From Halomarina oriensis (GTDB lineage Archaea; Halobacteriota; Halobacteria; Halobacteriales; Haloarculaceae): DNA of 64,000 bases. The notes under the pieces were generated by a model. That model saw only the letters and a list, made by a program, of their open reading frames with translations. It was not told the origin of the DNA and did not search any database. The stretch covers positions 1 through 64,000 of the forward strand of contig NZ_WSZK01000030.1 in the NCBI RefSeq assembly GCF_009791395.1. Direction: 5' to 3'. This document shows positions 58,321-64,000 of the stretch, one piece after another; within the stretch, counting starts at the first letter, position 1, and every line of letters begins with the position of its first letter. The translations under genes were made by a program, and so were the position numbers.

Positions 58321-58878
58321 ATGGAACTCCGCGCGAAAGAGCGCGTCCCGGTGTTGACGGGCGTGCTCACGGTGGTGTCGCTCGCCCTCGTCTTCGCCGC
58401 CGTCGGTCGGGTCCTCCCGACCGGGGCGCTCCCCCGGTCGGAACCGCTCGTCGAACTGATTCCACACCTCAACGCCGTGCTCAGCACGGCCGCCATCGGC
58501 ACCATCACCGCGGGGTGGCGCTGGATTCGACGCGACGAGGTTGCGAGACACCGTGCCGCGATGCTAACGAGTTTCGTCCTGTTCGCGGCGTTCCTCGTCC
58601 TCTACCTCTACCGGGTGAGTCTCGAAGGGCCGAGCGAGTTCCCCGGCCCGGAGACGGTGTACCTGTACCTCTACCTCCCGTTGCTCGCCGTCCACGTCCT
58701 ACTGGCCATCGTCTGCGTGCCGCTGGTGTACTACGCGCTGTTGCTCGCGGCGACCCACACGCCGACGGAACTGCGGCGGACCGCCCACAAGCGCGTCGGA
58801 CGCGTCGCCGCGTCCCTGTGGCTGGTGTCGTTCACGTTGGGCATCGTCGTCTACGCGATGCTGTACGTCGTGTTCTGA
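58321..58878 (+). CDS. DUF420 family membrane protein
   Basis: A 185-residue protein of the DUF420 family with five TM helices. Conserved features are the helix with LVELIPHLNAVLSTAAIGTI, the short motif RRDEVARHRAAMLTSFVLF, and VHVLLAIVCVPLVYYALLLA with HKRVGRVAASLW. DUF420 proteins often accompany haem-copper oxidases or cytochrome assembly genes, but none is nearby. The ATG at 58321 precedes the first recognisable residues. Confidence 0.87.
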   Translation: MELRAKERVPVLTGVLTVVSLALVFAAVGRVLPTGALPRSEPLVELIPHLNAVLSTAAIGTITAGWRWIRRDEVARHRAAMLTSFVLFAAFLVLYLYRVSLEGPSEFPGPETVYLYLYLPLLAVHVLLAIVCVPLVYYALLLAATHTPTELRRTAHKRVGRVAASLWLVSFTLGIVVYAMLYVVF

Positions 58879-58948
58879 GCGGGCGACGCGAGTTCAGCGA
58901 GGGACCGCTAAGGGAACGTTTTTGCCGCGCTTGGCCGACTACTCGACC

Positions 58949-59263
58949 ATGGCAGACACGCAGTGGCCCCACGACCCGGATTCGGACGAGGGGAGCGAGG
59001 GCATGCGCAAGTACGGACAGGCCATCCTCGCCAAGAAGGTGAACGAAGAGGAGGACTTCCCCCTCTCGCGCGAGGAGTACGTCGAGCACTACGGCGACCA
59101 CCCGGTCCGCATCGACCACGAGACGGTCGTCTCCGTCGCGGACGTCTTCGAGAACGTCGACCAGGAGGAGTTCCAGGACTTCCCGGAGTTCCACAAGGCG
59201 ACCGGCCGGGCGATGCGCGAGGCCGGCAACTGGTTCTTCGACATCGACGACTACCGGGACTGA
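58949..59263 (+). CDS. DUF5785 family protein
   Basis: A 104-residue acidic protein (MADTQWPHDPDSDEGSEGMR, then KYGQAILAKKVNEEEDFPLS, and YGDHPVRIDHETVVSVADV). I assign it to the haloarchaeal DUF5785 family from memory. The ATG at 58949 has a GTTTTTGC box about 27 nt upstream, consistent with a leaderless transcript. Function unknown. Confidence 0.75.
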   Translation: MADTQWPHDPDSDEGSEGMRKYGQAILAKKVNEEEDFPLSREEYVEHYGDHPVRIDHETVVSVADVFENVDQEEFQDFPEFHKATGRAMREAGNWFFDIDDYRD

Positions 59264-59333
59264 TTCGGTCGGTCACCCCGCTCGTCGGCCCGGTCGTAGC
59301 AGAGATGCGGCGCGGGGTGACCCCGCCGTCGTC

Positions 59334-59507
59334 TCATCTCGGGTCGGTCACGGCGTCGTCCACCTCGAACGTCACCGCGCGGAGCGTCTGGTTGTACTCC
59401 TCGTCGTGTTCGAGGAACGTCTGCAGGTCGTCGAGCGTCAGCGTAGTCGAGTCGCCGTTCGTCTCCTGTGGGTCGAGGGTGTCTCGTCGTCCGTACTGCT
59501 CGGCCAT
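59334..59507 (-). CDS. small acidic hypothetical protein
   Basis: A possible 57-residue protein (AEQYGRRDTLDPQETNGDST, LTLDDLQTFLEHDEEYNQTL, ending EVDDAVTDPR). The composition is coding-like and acidic. The upstream in-frame extension is not. No family or clear promoter was identified, so it is a tentative call. Confidence 0.45.
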   Translation of the reverse strand: MAEQYGRRDTLDPQETNGDSTTLTLDDLQTFLEHDEEYNQTLRAVTFEVDDAVTDPR

Positions 59508-59679
59508 CGAGTACACGAACGGCTCAGTAGCTACGTGGTGGTCGCCTGAATCGACTCTAGTGTGCCTGAAACTGTTACTACACCTCCTATCCGTTCGGCA
59601 CAGCGTCGGTCCGTCGTGGCCCGCGCCGTCGCCGCGACGAATCAATACAGGCATACGGGGCCACTGAGTAGGGAGTCGC

Positions 59680-60438
59680 GTGACGAACACGCAGGTCACT
59701 CTCGTCCAAATCGACAACTACGGACCGTGGACGGTGACCCCCGAACCCCGTCGGGAGGTCGACCTTCAGACGCTCCAGTCTCGCCTCTACGCTGACCTCT
59801 CGCAGTTGTTCGGCAACCGCGAGGGCTACGTCTTCTTCACCCGCTTCGACAACATGATCGCGGTGACCAACGGCCTCGACCACGAGGCCCACGCGCTCGT
59901 TCAGGAGTCGGTGCGCAACCGCTACCCCGTGACGGTGAGTCTCGGCACCGGCGTCGACCCGTCGCCAGCGGTCGCACTGGGAGACGCCACGACCGTCGTC
60001 CAGAACGGCGGCAGCGCACAGGACGCCGACCGTCGGGAGGTTCTCGACGGCGCGGTGCTCGCGGCGGCCGACCGGGCGGACGACGACGTGCAACTCGCAC
60101 ACTTCGACGTCAACGACGCCACGGGCAAGTACACCGACCGACTCAACGAGTTCGACACGTTCATCAACATCGAACAGGGCTACGCCGCGCTGATGCGGTA
60201 CATGCGGCAGGAACACGACTCGCTGTCGTTCTTCGTCGGCGGGGACAACATCATCTCCGTCTGTCCCGCCCTCGGCGAGGCGGAGTACCGCGACGCCATC
60301 GACGCGGTGTACGAGGAGGTCGGCGTCGAACTGAAGGTCGGCGTCGGCCGGTCACGGACCGCACAGGGTGCGGGGATGGCCGCCAAACACGCCCTCGAAC
60401 GCTGCCGCGAGGAGGGGACGACCGTCGAGTTCGACTGA
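59680..60438 (+). CDS. GTP cyclohydrolase III
   Basis: A 252-residue GTP cyclohydrolase III, the archaeal enzyme that converts GTP to a formamidopyrimidine for flavin/F420 deazaflavin synthesis. The two related halves each carry a GGDEF-like segment (FTRFDNMIAVTNG and FVGGDNIISVCPA). The start VTLVQIDNYGPWTVTPEPRR is diagnostic. It starts with GTG at 59680. It is functionally linked with cofD elsewhere in this window through FO/F420 synthesis. Confidence 0.94.
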   Translation: MTNTQVTLVQIDNYGPWTVTPEPRREVDLQTLQSRLYADLSQLFGNREGYVFFTRFDNMIAVTNGLDHEAHALVQESVRNRYPVTVSLGTGVDPSPAVALGDATTVVQNGGSAQDADRREVLDGAVLAAADRADDDVQLAHFDVNDATGKYTDRLNEFDTFINIEQGYAALMRYMRQEHDSLSFFVGGDNIISVCPALGEAEYRDAIDAVYEEVGVELKVGVGRSRTAQGAGMAAKHALERCREEGTTVEFD

Positions 60439-60583
60439 GCGCGCGCCACACCACGACCGGGTATTTACCGACGAATCTTTCGTCGGAAATCGGTCCGGAC
60501 GCCGGTCGTTCTGCTATTTTCGGTGAAATATGGTTTGTAATTACAGCCACCTTTAAGAGGCTCGGTTAGAATATTGGGATAGT

Positions 60584-61963
60584 ATGACACGTGAATTCGA
60601 CAGGCGGAAGTTCCTCGTCAGCGCCGGTGCGACCGGATCGCTGTTCCTCGCCGGGTGTCTCGGTGGCGACGACGGTGAGGGCAACGGTACTGGCACCAGC
60701 ACCAGCACCAGCACCGGCACCGACGGCGGTGGCGGTATGGACGGTACCGACACCGAGAGCATGGAGACCGAAACCGACACCGAGGGCGGCGGCGGGTCGG
60801 GCGGCGAGACCGACCGGACGCTCCGTCTCGGCGTGCTGATGCCGACGACCGGTGACCTCGCGAACCTCGGCCAGCCTATCCGCGACGGCGCGATTCTGCC
60901 GGGGACCCAGCTGGAGGGCAACACGCCGTTCACCATCGACATCCAGGAGGGTGACACACAGACCGACCCGAACGCGGGGCAGGCGGCCGCGGACAACCTC
61001 GTCAACGCGGGCTACCCGATGGTGACGGGTGCGGCGTCCTCGGCGGTGACCATCCAGGCGGCACAGAACGTGTTCATCCCGAACAGCGTCGCCGCGTGTT
61101 CCCCGGCGAGCACCTCGCCGGCCATCACCGACCTCAACGACAGCGGCCTCATCTACCGGACGCCGCCCTCGGACGCGCTCCAGGGGCCGGTCCTCGCACA
61201 GGTCGCCGGCGAGAACCAGGGGGCGTCGACGGCCTCGACGCTGTTCCTCAACAACGACTACGGCCAGGCGCTCTCCGAGGCGTTCGCCGGAGCGTTCGAG
61301 GAGATGGGCGGCACCGTCCAGACACAGGTGTCGTTCACTAGCGGGCAGTCCTCGTACACCTCGCGGCTCCAGCAGGCGCTGAGCGACGGTCCCGAGTCGA
61401 TGATCGTCATCGGCTACCCGGAGTCGGGCGTCCAGATCTTCCGGGACTTCTACTCCAGTTTCGACCAGCCGGAGCTCCCCATCCTCGTCACGGACGGTCT
61501 CCGGAGCGAGTCGCTCCCGGCGAACGTCGGCAACGCGATGGCGAACGTTCAGGGGACCGCGCCGCTCGCAAGCGGGCCGGGGAACGACTTCTTCACGCAA
61601 CTGTACGAGGAGGAGTACGGCCGCGCACCGGGCGTGTTCAACGCCCACGCCTACGACGCGTCGGCCTGCCTACTCATCGCCAACGCCGCCGCGGGAGCGA
61701 ACGACGGGGCGGCCGTCGCCGAACAGATGCAGGCCATCAGCGCCGGCGGCGAGGAGTTCGGCCCCGAGACGCTCGCGGAGGCGCTCGAAGCGGCCGCGAG
61801 CGGGACGGACATCAACTACCAGGGCGCGTCCAGCGTCGTCGAGTTCGACGACGCCGGCGACCTCTCGGCGGTCACCTACGAACTGTTCGGCTGGACCGAG
61901 TCCAGTGACACCGAGAGCGGGTACGCCATCGAGACCATCGAGGAAATCGACGCGAGCGCCTGA
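60584..61963 (+). CDS. ABC transporter substrate-binding lipoprotein (LivK-like)
   Basis: A 459-residue periplasmic-binding-protein type 1 lipoprotein for branched-chain or related amino acids or amides. RRKFLVSAG and LAGC form a Tat signal with lipobox. A 50-residue Gly/Thr/Asp/Glu linker tethers the domain, which begins LRLGVLMPTTGDLANLG and includes GAASSAVTIQAAQNVF and TLFLNNDYGQAL. An AT-rich leader (60530-60580) with CTTTAAGAG and AGAATATTG boxes precedes the ATG. It converges on livF-livG, 184 nt away. Confidence 0.93.
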   Translation: MTREFDRRKFLVSAGATGSLFLAGCLGGDDGEGNGTGTSTSTSTGTDGGGGMDGTDTESMETETDTEGGGGSGGETDRTLRLGVLMPTTGDLANLGQPIRDGAILPGTQLEGNTPFTIDIQEGDTQTDPNAGQAAADNLVNAGYPMVTGAASSAVTIQAAQNVFIPNSVAACSPASTSPAITDLNDSGLIYRTPPSDALQGPVLAQVAGENQGASTASTLFLNNDYGQALSEAFAGAFEEMGGTVQTQVSFTSGQSSYTSRLQQALSDGPESMIVIGYPESGVQIFRDFYSSFDQPELPILVTDGLRSESLPANVGNAMANVQGTAPLASGPGNDFFTQLYEEEYGRAPGVFNAHAYDASACLLIANAAAGANDGAAVAEQMQAISAGGEEFGPETLAEALEAAASGTDINYQGASSVVEFDDAGDLSAVTYELFGWTESSDTESGYAIETIEEIDASA

Positions 61964-62147
61964 GACGGCTCACACTACCCCCGATTCTTTCGACGAACTG
62001 CGTCCACGAGTGACCACACCGACCGCCTCCCGGAAGCGTGTGCGGCTACCGGCGCGACCGCTCGTCGGTGTGAGTGTGTGCGAACGACGGAGCGTGAACG
62101 CGAGAGGGCCTCGTGGCCCGCTGGACGCTCGGAGAAGCGTCGGTCCC

Positions 62148-63017
62148 TCAGCCGCCGAGGAACTCCTGTCGGACCTCCTCGTCGTGGAGCAGGACGTCGC
62201 CGTCGTCCTCGAAGCGGTTGGACCCGTTGACGAGGACGTACCCTCGGTCACAGCGCCGAAGCGCCTCCTTCGCGTTCTGCTCGACCATCAGGATGGCCGT
62301 TCCGCTCTCGTTGATACCGTCGATGCGGTCGAACATCTCGTCGACGAGGTCCGGGGCCAGCCCCGCGGAGGGTTCGTCGAGCATCAGCAGTTTCGGGTCG
62401 AGCATCAGCGCCCGACCCATGGCGAGCATCTGGCGCTGCCCGCCCGAGAGCGTGCCGGCTTTCTGTTCCTGACGCTCTTCGAGGATGGGGAACCGTTCGA
62501 ACACCTCGGCGAGTTTGTCGTCGGGGAACTCGTCGAGGATGTACGCCCCCATCTCCAGGTTCTCGCGTACCGAGAGGCCCGCGAACACGTTCTCGTTCTG
62601 GGGGACGTAGCCCAGGCCGTAGTGGATGATGTCCTCGGGGACCATCCCGGCGATGTCCGTCCCGTCGAACTCGATGGCCCCGCCCATGAACGACGTCAGG
62701 CCGAAGACGGACTTCATGACGGTGGACTTGCCGGCCCCGTTCGGGCCGACGATGACGACGTACTCGCCGTCGGCGACGTCGAGGTCCACCTCGTCGAGCA
62801 CCTGGAGGTCGCCGTAGCCGGCGTCGAGGTCACGGACCGCCAGCAGGCCCTCGGTGTCCGGACGTGTCGTCTCGGCGCTGGCGCTCCTCGTCTCTTCGGT
62901 CGTCGCTGCGGCGTCGCGCTCTGCTTCGCGCTCCTCGGGGGCGTCACCGGGCGGTGACTCCCTCGCGGCACCCGACTCGACGTTCGACTCGCCCTCGGCG
63001 TCCGGGTCGGTGCTCAT
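62148..63017 (-). CDS. livF: branched-chain amino acid ABC transporter ATP-binding protein LivF
   Basis: A 289-residue ABC ATPase. An acidic N-terminal extension of about 55 residues precedes the NBD with Walker A GPNGAGKST, Q-loop around FGLTSFMGG, signature LSGGQRQMLAMGRALM, Walker B LLMLDEPSAGLAP and LMVEQN. The spacing YGLGYVPQNENVFAGLSVRE is LivF-like. The start overlaps the livG stop (ATGA). It energises uptake for the LivK-like receptor on the other strand (inference). Confidence 0.93.
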   Translation of the reverse strand: MSTDPDAEGESNVESGAARESPPGDAPEEREAERDAAATTEETRSASAETTRPDTEGLLAVRDLDAGYGDLQVLDEVDLDVADGEYVVIVGPNGAGKSTVMKSVFGLTSFMGGAIEFDGTDIAGMVPEDIIHYGLGYVPQNENVFAGLSVRENLEMGAYILDEFPDDKLAEVFERFPILEERQEQKAGTLSGGQRQMLAMGRALMLDPKLLMLDEPSAGLAPDLVDEMFDRIDGINESGTAILMVEQNAKEALRRCDRGYVLVNGSNRFEDDGDVLLHDEEVRQEFLGG

Positions 63018-63964
63018 ATCGTCTCCCCCAGATACGCGTCGATGACGCGGTCGTCGTTTCTGATGTCGTCGGCCTCGCCCTCGGCGAGGACCGTCCCCTG
63101 GTGCATGACGATGATGTGTTCGCAGTTGTTCATGATGACGTCCATGTCGTGTTCGACGAGGAGGAACGTCAGGCCCTCCTCGCGCAGGTCGTGAACCCGC
63201 TTGAGCAGTTTCTTCTCCAGTGTCGGGTTGACACCGGCGAGCGGTTCGTCGAGCAGGACCATCTCCGGGTCGGTCATCAGCACGCGGGCCATCTCCAGCA
63301 GTTTCCGCTGGCCGCCGGAGAGCGACCCCGCGTACTCGCCCGCGAGGTGGTCGATCTCGAAGAACTCCAGGGTCTCCCAGGCGCGCTCTCTGAGGTCCTC
63401 CTCCTGTCTGGTGACGGCCCGACGGCCCTGTGGGACGACTCGTTCCCAGCGCTGTCGTTGGGAGTCGTCGAGGAAGCGTGGTGCTGGAATCCCCGGCACG
63501 ACAGAGTTGAACAGCGACTCACCGACCTGCCCGCGGGGCGCGAGCATCATGTTCTCCAGGACGGTCATGTCCTCCATCTCGCGGGCGATCTGGAACGTCC
63601 GCACGAGGCCCTTGTTGGCGACCTGTTCGGGTCGCAGGCCGGTGATGTCCTCGCCCTGGAAGAACACCTTCCCCGAGGTGGGGCGGTGGACGCCGGCGAT
63701 GCAGTTGAACGTCGTCGACTTGCCGGCCCCGTTCGGGCCGATGAGGCCGGTCAGCGACCCGGCTTCGACCTGGAAACTCGCGTCGGCGACGGCGGTGATA
63801 CCGCCGAACTCCTTCCGGAGGTTCTGGATGCGGAGCGGGACGCCCCGTGGTGTGGTCTTCGCGGCCTCCTCGACGGCGGAGTCGGCCGTTCCGGGTTCGG
63901 GGGCGTCGCCCGACTCGCCCGTCTCACCCGACGTCTCGACGGGTTGTTCTTCGGTGTCACTCAT
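63014..63964 (-). CDS. livG: branched-chain amino acid ABC transporter ATP-binding protein LivG
   Basis: A 316-residue ABC ATPase. An N-terminal acidic tail (about 1-45) precedes Walker A GPNGAGKSTTFN. The LivG-specific insertion has VRTFQIAREMEDMTVLENMM, the signature LSGGQRKLLEMARVLM follows, and the chain then has LLDEPLAGVNPTLEKKL and LVEHDMDVIMN. The ATG at 63964 was chosen over one three codons upstream, because it overlaps the end of the upstream gene. Confidence 0.94.
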   Translation of the reverse strand: MSDTEEQPVETSGETGESGDAPEPGTADSAVEEAAKTTPRGVPLRIQNLRKEFGGITAVADASFQVEAGSLTGLIGPNGAGKSTTFNCIAGVHRPTSGKVFFQGEDITGLRPEQVANKGLVRTFQIAREMEDMTVLENMMLAPRGQVGESLFNSVVPGIPAPRFLDDSQRQRWERVVPQGRRAVTRQEEDLRERAWETLEFFEIDHLAGEYAGSLSGGQRKLLEMARVLMTDPEMVLLDEPLAGVNPTLEKKLLKRVHDLREEGLTFLLVEHDMDVIMNNCEHIIVMHQGTVLAEGEADDIRNDDRVIDAYLGETI

Positions 63965-64000
63965 CGTCGGCACCTCCCTGGGTCCGCCCGCCGTCGGTGG
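63957..64000 (-). CDS. C-terminal tail of the upstream gene, probably LivM permease (partial)
   Basis: Reading leftward, the frame TDGGRTQGGADDE ends at a TGA at 63957-63959, overlapping the livG start by 8 nt. Such hydrophilic acidic tails are common at the C-terminus of haloarchaeal LivM permeases, which usually precede livG. Only 13-14 codons are in the window, so identity is inferred from gene order. Confidence 0.4.
   Translation of the reverse strand, partial: TDGGRTQGGADDE

Noticed and set aside
57965-58357. Rightward open frames upstream of the DUF420 gene
   Set aside because: Arg/Ser-rich translation without hydrophobic core or family similarity; the DUF420 start at 58321 explains the conserved part.

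Overview
The window is a chromosomal segment of a halophilic archaeon (class Halobacteria). The evidence is very high G+C, acidic Asp/Glu-rich proteins, archaeal replication and protein-quality genes (primase PriS, GINS, Cdc48/VCP-type AAA ATPase, eIF2B/R15P-isomerase-like protein, ribosomal protein S17e, MBF1), and F420 biosynthesis. Many genes have a TATA-like box about 26-28 nt upstream of the start codon, as expected for leaderless transcripts. Genes are dense, short-spaced and often overlap by ATGA or GTGA.

Layout. 1-2720: end of cofD, then a TIM-barrel protein, a CitG-like protein and a DUF447 protein, probably one cofactor operon. 2725-7249: a compact gas-vesicle cluster, gvpA-gvpO leftward and gvpF-G-(unknown)-J-K-L-M rightward. 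It holds the eight genes known as essential in Halobacterium, plus one unrecognised protein in the gvpH position. 7448-17956: rps17e, a MATE exporter, asd, a VOC protein, a large FAD/Fe-S oxidase, an HTH regulator, a D-2-hydroxyacid dehydrogenase and a geranylgeranyl-reductase-like flavoprotein. 17957-18353 is gene-free and holds a run of perfect hairpins. 18354-36652: hydrolases, hisD, an Fe-S carrier, stress proteins, membrane proteins, MscS, a PAC2 protein and the R15P-isomerase-like protein. Two genes here are interrupted by single-base frameshifts: a tandem UspA gene and a 5'-nucleotidase.

36668-47707: DUF502, a RimI-like acetyltransferase, a cupin, priS-GINS, a lipoprotein, cdc48 with its small partner, hydrolases, an AlkA-like glycosylase and panB. 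47725-54441: HAD hydrolase, acyl-CoA dehydrogenase, a DUF4129/DUF58 membrane operon lacking the usual MoxR ATPase, and an AlaX-type editing protein. 54534-55311: MBF1 and tRNA-Leu(GAG). 60584-64000: a branched-chain amino-acid-type ABC transporter, with the binding-protein gene convergent to the ATPase genes.

The most unusual region is 55590-57040, just downstream of tRNA-Leu. Three unrelated small genes (a 3-TM protein, a 1-TM protein and a Tat lipoprotein, oriented -,+,-) are separated by copies of a composite repeat of about 105 bp. Each full copy carries four 7-bp boxes matching GTTAGAC or GTCTAAC (the RYYYAAC/GTTRRRY form of integron attC cores), with a variable centre. A right half-copy begins the array and a left half-copy ends it. 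The stretch is visibly lower in G+C than its surroundings. It looks like a site-specific-recombination gene-cassette array (attC/CALIN-like or pdif-like) without a recombinase in the window. Frames, starts and repeats were read by eye; no database search was run.
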